NCBI GenBank assembly: GCA_004026145.2
Contig: SWLE01000398.1
Location: 62,001 to 126,000 of the forward strand
DNA: 64,000 nt
Reading direction: 5' to 3'
From: Takifugu bimaculatus
Taxonomy: Eukaryota > Chordata > Actinopteri > Tetraodontiformes > Tetraodontidae
Shown: positions 35,389 to 45,899 of the stretch, piece after piece
Position numbering within the stretch: the stretch's first letter is position 1
Layout of the letters: every line of letters begins with the position of its first letter
Position numbers and translations under genes: made by a program
Notes under the pieces: model-generated
Database searches by the model: none
Seen by the model: the letters and a program-made list of their open reading frames with translations, nothing else
Told to the model about the DNA's origin: nothing

Positions 35389-35920
35389 CTGGAACACAGA
35401 AAGGTTCTCCATTAATCCATTAACTGTCCCATCTGGACATTACAGACGGGAGACAGCTAAAGACGTGTTTCTGAGCTACAGCAACTAGTGGAGCAGGTAA
35501 CTGGGCCCCTTTTGAGAACCCCCAAATGTCCCCGTAGCAGCTGTAACGGTACGTTAGTAGTGACGGTACCACCAGCTCAGCTAAAAGGAGGCTACAGGTT
35601 CAGACACAGACATGTTTTGGTTCTGAATTTTGATAGTTGATCCCACTCCAAACACTGGCTGCCAGTGAGGATGGATGCAGGTTCCAGGGATCCACAACGG
35701 ATGACGGGAGTGTTTGCCCTAATGGGAAGTCCCATCAACCAGTGGGGTTAATGACCCAGAGCCAGACTCAAGCAGCTTTCTGGTCACCTCTGTAGAAGGT
35801 TTCCACTGCACAAATGTGGTGCAGCAGACCAGGATGGTTTTTCAGAGAAGAAGAATAAAAAAAACATCCTGTACGGGGTCAAAGGTCATACCTCTGATGT
35901 TGTCACTGACATGAAACAGA

Positions 35921-36407
35921 TGTTTCATGATGTTTCATTTTCAAGATTACCAGTCAGTAGCATGGAGCTAGGTGGGCTTAGCTTATCCATGACCGCACGT
36001 GAGGTAAATTACCGTGAATCCACAGCTCTTTCTTGTTGGGTAATTTCCACTTTTGGCAGGAGATCCTCTTTTACTTGTGTAATCGTCCTGGTCCTCCGCT
36101 TCACTTTACCGCCGCTTGTAGCCGGTCACACGCCGCTGCAAACTCCTCCGCTGTTGCTTCGTTAGCACGTCTCCTTCCCGCGACTCGAGACTCTTTTTTT
36201 TTTTTTTGGTTCATTCGTGGCAAACGTTCTATCCGACGCTGCTCACGATCCCACTTCTGACACCATGTGTTGTCTTGTTATTTTATATGACAAAGAGACG
36301 AGACGTGTTTCTAAGCCAAGCGTCTTTACTTGTTTCAGCACGTGTACCCCTGGCCTGCTACCGAGCATGCTGGGTAATGTAGTTGTCCTTCTATTAAACA
36401 CATAACA
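35921..36407 (-). mobile_element. LTR retrotransposon fragment (LTR, primer-binding site, start of gag)
   Basis: On the minus strand, 36,407-36,266 is a 142-bp LTR running from TGTTATGTG to GACAACACA. It is followed at once by TGGTGTCAGAAGTGGGATC, a typical primer-binding/leader sequence of fish LTR retrotransposons. Gag-like coding text (ATAEEFAAACDRLQAAVK) follows, with a stop. The element is cut at 35,921, exactly where the serpin block ends, and at 36,407 it meets the inverted 5S unit. Confidence 0.7.
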
Positions 36408-36410
36408 CCA

Positions 36411-37440
36411 CAAGAAGTACTTAAGAAGTGAATAACTTCTGGCTGGATAATTATCAGGAACACTAGCGGCCTCTGCTGACCCAGTGGAGGAGTGCAAAAA
36501 GCTTACAGCACCTGGTATTCCCAGGCGGTCTCCCATCCAAGTACTAACCAGGCCCGACCCTGCTTAGCTTCCGAGATCGGACGAGATCGGGCGTTCTCAG
36601 GGTGGTATGGCCGTAAGCGAGAGCAGGTGCAAGAAAATGGCCTTTTGAAGTTAATACAACTCAAACTTATTTTCTTGAAACGTTTATTCTGGTGGAGGTT
36701 GTCCATTTTGCTTTGTCACAGTCCAAACGTCAATGTTGGAGCAGCCTCCAATCCATTCCCCCCAAAAAGAACAGGCTATATAGCCTATGAGCGTCATATC
36801 GTCAAATCTGCCTAGAACGGCTCTTGGATGAGAGGTGAAACGTCTTCAAACAAATCAAACAAGATTCAACTCCGATAAATGAAATCAAGTTAAAAGCAAT
36901 GTGCCATGGCCAGGGATCGATCCCGGGCCGGTGCGGGCCAGTCGAGAATCGCTGTAACAGACAACCTGATTGAAACCTCCTGAAGACCCCAGAGGGAGAG
37001 TTCGAATCCCGCTTTGGGCATTATCAAACGGAAGATATTTGATTGAAAAAGTCACCATCATAAAAATGTTTAAAGAGCAAAGCAGTGTCTGTGAGGTTTA
37101 TGAGCCACAAATGCTGCTCTTTTTAGGAGCACAGCAGTCTATTAAACTGTAGTTTGTGTCATAGCACAGTTTTATTGACAAATTCTAAATTGCAAGTCGC
37201 AGATATGAACAGGGAAATGCTACCTTATCTGCTTATTCTGTTACAAATAATCTGATGAGATAGGTGGGGAGTTAATTCAGTTGGGGATAGACAGATGGAA
37301 TATTAGTGTTGTTAGTATGATACTTGAGTTCTTTAGATAGTTTTCAATTCCAGACTCTGCCGCCTTGAGTCGGCTTTTGCGAAGACAGAAATGTTGACAA
37401 TAGTGTGGACCAAAGTGGGAAATTCAATTTTATTTAAACA
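36411..37440 (-). repeat. Third 5S-bearing repeat unit, inverted
   Basis: Reverse complement of the unit at about 27,530-28,570, including the tRNA-like T-arm, the GC-rich dyad and the flanking gtcttcgcaaaagcc motif. It ends at a CA-repeat (37,437-37,465) that corresponds to the GT-rich patch near 27,500. With the direct units at 25.5-28.7 kb it brackets the second serpin block as inverted repeats. Confidence 0.85.
36501..36618 (-). rRNA. 5S ribosomal RNA, unit 3 (minus strand)
   Basis: Full 5S sequence on the minus strand, same as unit 2 including cggaagctaagc, ending in a T run (aaaaa on the plus strand at about 36,496-36,500). Confidence 0.92.
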
Positions 37441-37469
37441 CACACACACACACACACAAACACACACTT

Positions 37470-38600
37470 GTCTTTATCAACCTGTGAGGGCACAATTCCC
37501 CACCTTTTCCACTGATGTTACAATAGTGCAAAATACAAAAGTCTCACAAGATGGGAGTATAGAGCCAGACTGTCACTTCAAATGTGAGAAAACACAACGT
37601 TAAAAAACTAAACAACTCCTGACCAACTTGTGGGGACCATCCTGTTACTAGGTAGATTTCAGATAGAGGAAGTGTTTCCTCACCGTTTCTACTCAATTAA
37701 ATATCAAGAAATTTCAATAATGCAAGTGTGGATTTTTTTGTTTTCATATGAAGATTCATATTTAGTTGTTAGCATTATACATCATGTCATTCTTGTGTTG
37801 GTATTAATTATTTCTTGAATATTAATAAAATTATATATTTTTTATTAATTATACTAATTAAAATTATAACATTGTTCTGAACTTAATGTAATGTAACTTA
37901 ATAAATGTGGGGTTTTGGCATCAATATAATGTTTAATGTTACATTTGTGTCTTCTTCAATTTTAAATCTGTTCCAGTAAAATACAATATAATGCCAAAAA
38001 TGAACAATAGTACACATAGATTTTTTTTTATTTTTTTTTAAATTCAAACAAGTAACTCCAAACAGTAGGACAAACCTTGCCGGTAACCCTAAAACTTAAT
38101 ATTTGAAAGTACAATTCGAAAACAAGAAAAATCAAAGCTCACAAGCAGCCAATGTCAAAGTGTAGGGTAATATTAAAGAAGTAAGACTATAGCATATCCC
38201 ATCTGTCTTCATTCCTTTCTTGTGAACTTCTTTACCTGCAATAGAAGTCACAATGAATTTTCACAATGAATTAAGTGTTTAAGCTTAAACTTGAGATTTT
38301 TAATTATTTATCTGCAGATCAGCTGAGGGAGATTATTTTTGTACATGTAGCGAGAGTAAAAATCAAGTCAGAAATATAATTTAAAAATGAAAAGATTGAA
38401 TAATATTTGGAAAATCAAGGGAATCTCTAAACTGTACAGTTTTAATTAGATAACATTGACATCTCCATTAATGTGATTTGTTACCATATAAAAATATACA
38501 CAATAGCACAGTATGCAACATCAACCATTTACTTACCTGGATATTGCCTTTATAAAGTAAAAAAAAAAAAACAGAAAAATTATTAATAACTGCAAAACAA
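37470..38600. other. AT-rich stretch
   Basis: Very AT-rich with homopolymer runs. No gene, RNA or element recognised. Confidence 0.5.
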
Positions 38601-38622
38601 AATGGAAGAGGCATAAGTTTAC

Positions 38623-39119
38623 CTGTCTTCTTAACGTTCCTGGGAACAGGATGTTGCTCACTACTGACTCAGTGTCAACTTCTATAACTAAAAACATGCA
38701 TATATTATGACATAAGCTCTTTGTAAGCCTTTTTTTTTTTACTCTTTAAGTCATCAGCCTTCTTTAAGAGACAACCCACTCAACTAATGTAATAGAGTGT
38801 TCATTATACTATGCTGCACTATACTAGAAGACAAGAAAGTGTTTATAATGAATGGGATAAAATAGTAACAATAAAAACTATAAACGAACAAGTTATTATC
38901 AGTGACTATGTTTGTTATTTTAATTTCATTTTTGCCCTTAACATTTCCCAAATATGTATATATTATGTATTTCAATCATATTAGTTAGTTGACTTTTAAT
39001 TGGCAGTTATAGACAAGACAAATTAATACCTTTATACCTTCCACCTCATCCACAGTCCCTTCCAGGGGTTCTTCTCCAGTGCTGTCTGGGGCACTTTGAT
39101 TCCCTTTTTCCTGAGACAT
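38623..39119 (-). CDS. Possible small spliced gene, two coding exons (uncertain)
   Basis: Not recognised. On the minus strand an ATG at 39,119 opens MSQEKGNQSAPDSTGEEP and runs 82 nt to a donor (GGAAG then GTATAAAG). A second exon, 38,681-38,623, lies between ttatag and GTAAAC and continues in frame as EVDTESVVSNILFPGTLRRQ. The exon phases agree and the text is acidic, Ser/Thr- and Glu-rich, like the neighbouring decayed gene. Further exons toward lower coordinates were not convincing: a candidate 11-nt exon leads to an early stop. An upstream non-coding exon may end near 39,752. It could be a fragment of a teleost-specific gene family or a chance pairing. Confidence 0.3.
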
Positions 39120-40048
39120 CGCAGCTGTTACCAGAAAAAGAACAACGGCTACTGTTGTGATATCATTATTACTATCATCTTGTGATAAAAGTCCTTAAAA
39201 ACAAACAAAAAAAACCCTCCTTGGCTGACACCTCAGCTGTAAACAAGAGACTTAGTAAATATTTAGCAATATTTAATTGTTATTAGAGTGTAATCACTTT
39301 TTTCACAAAAAATGGAGAAGCATATTGTTATAGCCTGGTTTCTCAAAATAACAAAAAATAAATAAATGTACATTTAAATATTGTAACCTAACTCATCTGT
39401 ACTGGCAGTAAATTAAAATTTTAAAAAAAAAATCATCCTTGTGAAGACAACCATTCACGTGATTACACATGTACATGTGCTCTTTGGCTACAAGTCTACA
39501 AAAGGACTGCATTCTTTTAAAACACAGGGAAAAAAAACAAACAGAAAAAAGCCACTCAAAATACATATAAAAAGTTTAACTTTAACTGAAGTACTATATT
39601 ATTACCTTTAATCAATGGATATTGTATTTTTTCACTATTGTGACTTTTCGTTCAATTAACAGATAATCTAATGCTTGGTTAGCTTGAAAACATCACAAAC
39701 AAGCACACTTGTCACTACCATTTATAAAAGTTAAAAAACTTCAAACGTCTTACCAATATAGAAGACCTTTTTGTGTTGGCCATGTGCAGCAATCCACAAT
39801 TGTGTCGTTCTGCTGCTTTAGCCAGGATGAACTTTAAACTCAGAAATATCAACAAGTGAGCATCTTTATGGAGAATATTGGGGGTATTTGTCAATGAAAA
39901 TATTACACTTGGTGAGGATACTAATTAAGTGAAAACATTTTGTAAAAACATACTTAGTTACAATAATGAAAGTTCACGAAGTAGTTGAAATCATTTTAAA
40001 TCCAGTGAGAGAAAGAGCTGCCCAGGTGCTTAATTGATTGAAGGGGCA

Positions 40049-40346
40049 TGTTACGGTTCGTGGTGGTTTAGGACCCGAACGCAGGCAAGACGCAGTGATG
40101 AACGATCCAAAAAATGGTTTTATTAAACAAACAAAAAAAGGGCAGCCACAAAAATCTCAAAAAACCAACAAAGTTACCAGATCCACCTAATCACACAAAA
40201 TCCTCCGACACTGGTAGGCTGGAGTCTTAGGCCTTAAATAGGCGGCTGATCACTGATGTCCTGCAGGTGCGCCAACAGGTGGCCGGAGCATGGCTCCACC
40301 ACGCCCCCTGCAGGACAAACACAACTGGGAATCCTGGATCACAACA
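40049..40346 (-). mobile_element. Solo LTR, minus orientation
   Basis: The minus strand runs from TGTTGTGATCC to CCGTAACA (298 bp), with a TATTTAAGGCC TATA-like box and an AATAAAACC poly(A) signal in the expected order. Flanks are gggca and aggca, a 4-of-5 match that could be a decayed 5-bp target duplication. Ty3/Gypsy-type ends; no internal region. Confidence 0.7.
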
Positions 40347-40585
40347 AGGCACCTTCTATGAAGTGTCAGAGTCTTAGTCTCTTATTTTATCATGTGTATT
40401 AGAATGTTTAAAAATATGTAAGAACAGTAAAATTGTTTTAATCAACATATTTAACAATTCTAAACAACAACACTAAAACAGTTACATAATAAAACTTCAA
40501 AATTTCTTGTAAACAAAAAAAATTGCTAATTAAATAAAAGTGGGCAGAGAAAAAATTCTGCAGGACCTTATTAATCAAAGTGAGC

Positions 40586-41944
40586 TTAAGTCTTGCGTTT
40601 CTCAATTGCAATCCTGTTGTAAACATGGTACTTAACATCTTTCCATGTTCATTTATGGAGAACTGTTTCTGCCTTAATTGCATCAACACACAATTGTTTC
40701 CCGGGAACTTTCTGTAAAATGATGTTGTTCCCTAACTGTCTCCAGACAGCTGCCTTCTCTTCTTCACTCCGAGGTCTCTGTTGAAACGGTTTTCGGATGT
40801 CTGTAGCTGCAACAGAAATTAAACTTTGTAGTTACTGTAAAGCTAGTATATCATCTCGTATATCAACTTAACAGCAGATACATTACGAATGTACATCCAA
40901 GTGTTTCACTTTTTTTACTGATTTCTGTCTGTAGGATTAGACCTTCATTGCTCTCTTGTCCTCTCTCCTCTGATCCCCTCCTGTCTTGTCACCTCTTTCT
41001 CTCTTCCATGTTCTCCCTCTCCTCTTTTCTCTCTCCCTCTATCTTCCCTCTCATATTCTACCATATCCTCTCTCCCACCATCTGATTTGTAGAGTTTGAA
41101 TCATCCATTAACCCATGAATTCTGTAGTTTTTATATTTACCTATCTGTTGTTATCACTGGCTCCATAGTTACACCCTGACTTTTGACCCCAATGACTCTT
41201 TTTTAGATCTATGTATTTTGGTAACAAACATAACAGTTTTAACATATTTATTGCTCTCCTCATTGTCTTTTCCCTGTCCTGTTTGCCCTGTGTAAAAGTG
41301 AGTTTTTCCTGCCACTGTTGCTTGCTGGGGAGTCTCAAATGCCTCAAGAAAATCTAGATAACAATGATGCCCACAAGACAAAGGAGAGCCAGAACAACTC
41401 TACCTGGCAATTTTGACGGTTCTGGAACAGAACTGTTGTCATTTAGACAGTTGTCTTCTTCTGCAATAAAGAGCAAGTATTTTAGATGAGAATTAACTAC
41501 AAAAACAATTAGACACAATTAGAATCTTACAGTACGGACATTAAAAGAAAGTTTTGGTCATACCATCTGAATCTTCAGTGATATTTTTCTCTTCTTTCCT
41601 TTGAAGCAGGCTTTGTGAAATAGAAATTAAAATATTATTAATTTTAAATTCGTCATGATTGAGTAATTTCAATATTAATGAAATCTAAATGTCAACTTTA
41701 CCCGTGCAGAGGAAGATAAGCAGACAGGTGTTTAGATTTCTTCATCTTTTTCTTGGGCACATCTGAGTTTGGTAATATTATAGTATTTAATAATTTTGTT
41801 ATGAATCCTTCTAAACAAGAAGCCAAAGTAGAAGTGAAAACTACAGGGCAGTTAGCATTATCTTTACCTGTTTTCTCTGTGTCCTTTGAGGGATCTAATG
41901 CCGCTGTGGAATTAGTGGATATTTTTTTAAATGTATTAGAGTAA
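40586..41944 (-). pseudogene. Uncharacterised teleost protein family gene, 3' part, with in-frame stop
   Basis: Four minus-strand exons join in frame: 41944(?)-41702, 41610-41564, 41460-41404 and 40806-40586, with GT-AG introns and matching phases. The C-terminal exon encodes RPRSEEEKAAVWRQLG, ILQKVPGKQLC and TWKDVKYHVYNRI. I know this pattern from a large family of uncharacterised fish proteins that end in a SxEExxAVxRxLxxFI...VPGKxDC...RxWxDVKxxVxN domain. A TGA at 40,651-40,649 replaces the expected Arg codon just before TWKDVK and removes the last 20 or so residues; the natural TAA is at 40,588. The upstream part is Lys/Ser-rich and its first exon was not found. Probably a decaying copy. 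The stop could also be a sequencing error, since all else is open. Confidence 0.6.
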
Positions 41945-41949
41945 CTACA

Positions 41950-42870
41950 CTTGATATTGATTAGTAATAAGTTATACAACCAATAACCAGAATGAGCAGA
42001 AACCTTGGAGTAAACAAATACATACCAATTCCTTCTCTTCACTCATCTTATCACCAGTAAACAAAATCAACCTTCAAACAACCTTTGCACACCTAATTTT
42101 TTTTTAATGTTTAAGATGATTAAATTCCAACATGTGCAGTATTTATATTTAAAACATAATGGCATATATAAAAAAACCCCAGACAGAATCAACTTAATTG
42201 GCCTGAGAAGCTTCACTCAAAACATGGATTGATCTTTATACTTACGCCAACCGCACAAAAAGACAATTTGATATTATTCACATATTACAATCATAGTTCC
42301 ACTGTTTTTCCACATCCGAGCCAATAACAGAGCAATTACTCACAAGCTAGCTGGCAATAGCAATATAATTACTAATTCTTAATCACAGTGTCAGTTTAAC
42401 ATCATAGGAATTCTGCACAACTAATTATTAAAAACACAAAAAAGCCATCATAAGATCAAAAAAATGTCTTAAAATTTTTAAACTGTGATGATAGATTTAA
42501 GTGTAGTGGGAAAGACGTATATTATGTGGAACTGAATGATGGGGAAAATTTATTTATAAAATTTTTAAACTGATTGATGCTCATAAAGTAATTGACCTTT
42601 CCAGAATATGTTTAATTTTAATGTAAATGTATTTAAAGGAAATCAATTATTTTCATGGGTTCTATTTAAAGATGACCCGTTTCTCCCCAAAATACATATA
42701 TTGTAATTTTTCAAATGGGAAACATGTGTATGTACAGTATATATGTCTAAACACTTGTCAGGGTGTTAACCTATTTAAAAAGCACTCCTTTCTGCCCAAC
42801 ACTCAGCTGGCTATGAATTAATTATGTTTATTTTAGTCATCTGGGAAAAACTCGCTATATTTCAGCACCT
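41950..42870. other. AT-rich stretch
   Basis: AT-rich sequence without recognised features; probably the 5' intronic or flanking part of the decayed gene to its left. Confidence 0.4.
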
Positions 42871-43137
42871 ATGATCATTCTTAAGCGCAATCTTGGGCTG
42901 AAAGGTGACCAAGAGGCTTGCAGGCCAGAGCAGGAAGGATCCTCTTTCTGTGCATTTCACTTTCACCCAGACAGCTTAAAGTTGTCTGTAAATGCTAATC
43001 GCGATGAACTGCCGAACCATGTGCAGAGCACCAGGCGTGTGCGTCCATCACAGGCCACGTGTACAGGTCAAAATTTCCCTTTTCTCACCTTGTGCAGCTT
43101 CTGCGCTGTGTGTGTAGCAGAGTGTGTAGCAGAGTGA
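42871..43137 (+). other. Unidentified GC-richer block preceding the PTEN fragment
   Basis: An 88-codon open stretch with readable text (AFHFHPDSLKLSVNANRDEL) abruptly follows AT-rich sequence and ends in a poly-C run at 43,137. A donor-like GTACAG/GTCAAA lies at about 43,068. I do not recognise a protein. It may be another captured exon, given what follows. Confidence 0.3.
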
Positions 43138-43179
43138 CCCCCCCCCCACGTCGAACCTCCTTGACTCCTGCCTCAACAG

Positions 43180-43264
43180 ATATCTACCCAAACATCATAG
43201 CTATGGGCTTTCCAGCAGAGCGACTCGAAGGCGTGTACAGAAACAATATAGACGATGTAGTACG
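43180..43264 (+). pseudogene. pten: PTEN exon 2, isolated fragment
   Basis: After a good acceptor (gactcctgcctcaacag) an 85-nt segment encodes IYPNIIAMGFPAERLEGVYR then NNIDDVVR. This is the second coding exon of the lipid/protein phosphatase PTEN, a negative regulator of PI3K signalling. The length, 85 nt, equals the known length of that exon, so it appears to be the exon with its own acceptor, copied from genomic DNA rather than cDNA. At the donor side GT is replaced by GC (gtacg then gcggg). The catalytic exon is not here. No other PTEN exon lies in the window, so this is a displaced fragment and not the gene. Confidence 0.85.
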
Positions 43265-43276
43265 GCGGGTTCTTCA

Positions 43277-43346
43277 TTTTATGCTGATTTTTAATTCACT
43301 TAATTCTGAGGATTTCCTCAGCTCAGAGCCTAACCCCGAACATTGA
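43277..43346 (+). mobile_element. hAT transposase C-terminal fragment between two gene fragments
   Basis: The text around ttctgaggatttcctcagctcagagcctaa matches the C-terminal part of the hAT at 24,270-24,330 (gtgaggagttcctcagctcagagcc) and ends at the shared attgatgaac. It directly joins the PTEN fragment to the carnitine acyltransferase fragment. Confidence 0.7.
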
Positions 43347-43576
43347 TGAACAAGAAGCTTTACTTTCACATAGACCGAGAAATTAAAAGTGACATAGAAC
43401 ATGCCAAGCAGAACCTCGACATATTGATCAATGATCTTGATGTAAACGTGTTCAACTTCGAGAGGTTTGGCATGGAGCTTCCCAAACAACACAAGCTGAG
43501 TCCTCACTCCTTCATCCCAGTGGCTCTGCAGCTCGCTTACTTCAGAGTCCATAACGAGGTCTGCGCCACCTGTGAC
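43347..43576 (+). pseudogene. Carnitine acyltransferase (CRAT/CROT-like) exon fragment
   Basis: The open text runs KLYFHIDREIKSDIEHAKQN, then DLDVNVF, FGMELPK, KLSPHSF and VALQLAYFRV, then CATCD. This is the carnitine/choline acyltransferase region that in CRAT and CROT reads KSDIxxAKQNL...DLDV...FGKxF...LSPDAFIQMALQLAYxR...CATYESA. The enzyme moves acyl groups between CoA and carnitine; the catalytic His is not in this piece. Two family positions are altered (SPDAF to SPHSF; IQM to IPV) and homology ends abruptly at CATC, followed by non-coding sequence. With no other exon nearby it is a displaced fragment under weak constraint. CRAT versus CROT cannot be decided from this piece. Confidence 0.75.
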
Positions 43577-43589
43577 ATGGTCTTTTTAC

Positions 43590-44140
43590 TTAGTTCAAGT
43601 TTAAAGTCTTTCTGCGGCTATCAGGCAGCTTATTTCTGTCTGTGCTTCCCTTTTTTCTTCTCGTTCCTTGGCTCCTTTTAGCTGCGTTTTTCCCGCTTCA
43701 GCATCGGAGGAATATAGTCCTACCCAGGGAGCAGGAAGGGGACAACTAATAGTTTATGCAAAGAAGAAAAAGTGGGTGCAGTCCAAAACCCAGCTACTGC
43801 ATCCAGAAGGCCACTTGGGAGGCCACTGGCTGCAATCTAAAACCATCCTGGGAATTTCATGAATTCATGAGTGCTTTTCTGGCATCTTCTTTGATTCTAT
43901 CGATGACCAATTTATGTGAGCCATCACAGTTTCCACATCCACCTCATCACTCTCTTCCGAGTAGTCCAAAGACTCTGAATCATTTCCACCTGATTCCTTA
44001 AGCCGTTTCCTTTGGTGTCGTCGTAGTCGTCCATGATCAGTTTCATGATCTTGCTTTTGTTTCTCTCACATTTTTCTGATGTAGTCAGATAGATTAGACT
44101 CATCATTTGTCTCCCAGTAGTTTGTGAATTGAGAAAGCCT
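43590..44140. other. Unassigned sequence between gene fragments and next hAT
   Basis: On the minus strand, at about 44,060-43,890, an open stretch reads RLRRHQRKRLKESGGNDSES followed by SLDYSEESDEVDVETV. It looks coding (acidic, Ser-rich), but no family was recognised. It may be a further captured or transposon-derived fragment. Confidence 0.3.
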
Positions 44141-44145
44141 GTTCG

Positions 44146-45650
44146 GCAATGTTCCCTCTAAGCTGCGCACTTGTGCAATCGTGCACTGCTTGCACATACT
44201 CAGAAAATCTATGCAGCGCACAAAATAAAATTCAACAGAAACGTATTAATTTATATATAATTTTAGAACTTGTCACAGCCCCTTTTCTCCAGTTCCCTCC
44301 TGTCCCAGTACTTTTCCACTGCCCTGCTCACGCCACAGTCACTGATCACACACCTGCTCTCAGTCACTGATCACACACCTGCCCTCAGTCACTGATCACA
44401 CACCTGCCCTCAGTCATCAATCAGCTCACCTACCAGTGTATATATATTCTCCAGCCTCACACTCACTCAGTGCCAGATTGTTCCTCTGCGTTCATGCAAG
44501 ACTTTCCAGCGTTGTTTCCCTGCCGGATTACCCGTTACCGACCCTGCCTGTCTTCGTTCTGCCTGCCTTGCCTGTTCCCCGGACGACCTACCTGCTTTCT
44601 GCCCCTGACTACGACTTCTGCCTCCAGCTTTCCGGAGTGCTGCATTTGGGTCCTAACTGCACCCGTCACAGAACTGATATAATCTAGTTAATTAGACCAG
44701 TAATATTATTTTCTGTACCATTTCGCAAAGTAACTCAATGAGCGACAGGTGTCCAGCCAATAATACGATACAGTTCACTTCCGCTACGCTGCCAATCAGC
44801 ATTGACAGTGTTTGCGTATGTGCCCTGCCTTTACTCGCCGTGCAGGTTAGCTAAAGTACTGCTACAAAAAACTGAGTGATTCAAAGGTCAAGGTTACTGT
44901 CACTGCTCTGGGAGCTGTTTTGGGTGAGCTGGCACAACTCTGCCTCACTTTACAAAGACGCAACCTGACTGTGATGGAAGGACACTGCTTTGCTAGAGCG
45001 AAAATTGAGAAGTTGCGTTCCCAATACTTGAGGGAGAAGGATGTACAGTGACCGTATCAAAGAGGCAATGGGGACCTCATCAGCTGATTGTCTAAATACT
45101 GGTGAGATTACTCTTTTCATTACCAAGCTCTGTGATCACATGGATGCTCGTGTTCCAGAGGATGAATTAAAGGAGGGGTCTGCATTTGACATTGAAGCAC
45201 TGAGCTCAGACATCAGTTTTGACTATGGATCAGCAGACATTGCCATCACTGGCAAAGAAGTATGAGGCCATTCTCCACCAGCCGCAGTCTACGAAGGACA
45301 TTAACAGTCAATATTCTGAATTCAAGTACATAATGAAGCAAAACTTAAACAGGGGTCAATCAACACATTCTCAGATATGGTTGCTGCAACACTTAGATGT
45401 GAGGAGCTAAAGGAGATCTCACAGCTTGTGGATATTTGTGCTACATTTCAAGCTTCCAGTGCAGATTGTGAAAGAGGATTTAGTTTAATGAATCATATCA
45501 AAACAGCATCTAGAAATCGTCTTGAAGTGGCACATTTGGACCAGTTCATGCGCATAAAGTCAAAGCAAGCAGCAGAGGAAGTCATCGACTGTCACACCTG
45601 TGGGTTAAGTTGGCTTTTTTGTCCTTTCTCCATGCTGGTTTTGTGACTTC
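44146..45650 (+). mobile_element. hAT element remnant (ZNF862-like transposase), nested by an LTR
   Basis: Begins with the text caatgttccctctaagctgcgcac, common at the end of this fish hAT family. After the nested LTR the frames give pieces of transposase. The C-terminal dimerisation region is clear: LVDICATFQASSADCERGFS then LMNHIKTASRNRLEVAHLDQ, followed by FMRIK. Upstream pieces need several frameshifts. Inactive. Confidence 0.7.
44281..44670 (+). mobile_element. Solo LTR with 5-bp target-site duplication
   Basis: 390-bp LTR from TGTCACAGCCCC to CACCCGTCACA, flanked on both sides by the exact 5-bp direct repeat gaact (44,276-44,280 and 44,671-44,675). TATATATA lies at about 44,441. Related to the LTR-like repeat at 9,245-9,848. 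Inserted into the hAT remnant, so younger than it. Confidence 0.88.
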
Positions 45651-45689
45651 CTATTTTATTTTGAAACTAACTCTCCTCTCATTTCAGGG

Positions 45690-45895
45690 CACTTGCTCTT
45701 CCTTATCCTCCAATCGACTCCTGATTGTTTCTAGCTGCCCCCCATTACCCCCCATGTGCTTATAGTCTGTGTCTGTGGTAAAGGGACAGCACTAGACTGG
45801 TTTAGAACTCGACTCTACCGGCAGCTTATTCTGTAAAGCGCATAGAAACAATTTTGATTGTAACAGATGTGATATAAATAAAGATTGATTGAACA
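45690..45895 (+). mobile_element. L2-like 3' tail
   Basis: Ends gtaaagcgcatagaaac...atataaataaagattgattgaa, the degenerate version of a 3' tail frequent in fish L2-derived repeats. Confidence 0.55.
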
Positions 45896-45899
45896 CCTC

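Larger units (their letters stand above)
31206..35920 (+). repeat. Direct second copy of the serpin/MGCCCS/fgf17 block
   Basis: Matches 1-5,095 in the same orientation at an offset of about 31,205. The first block begins outside the window, so the true left edge is unknown. Differences include 3-bp and 75-bp deletions (the latter near 33,220), loss of minisatellite units, a 137-bp deletion near 35,862, and scattered substitutions (roughly one per hundred bases by eye). The copy ends at about 35,920, where LTR-retrotransposon leader sequence begins. Confidence 0.92.
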
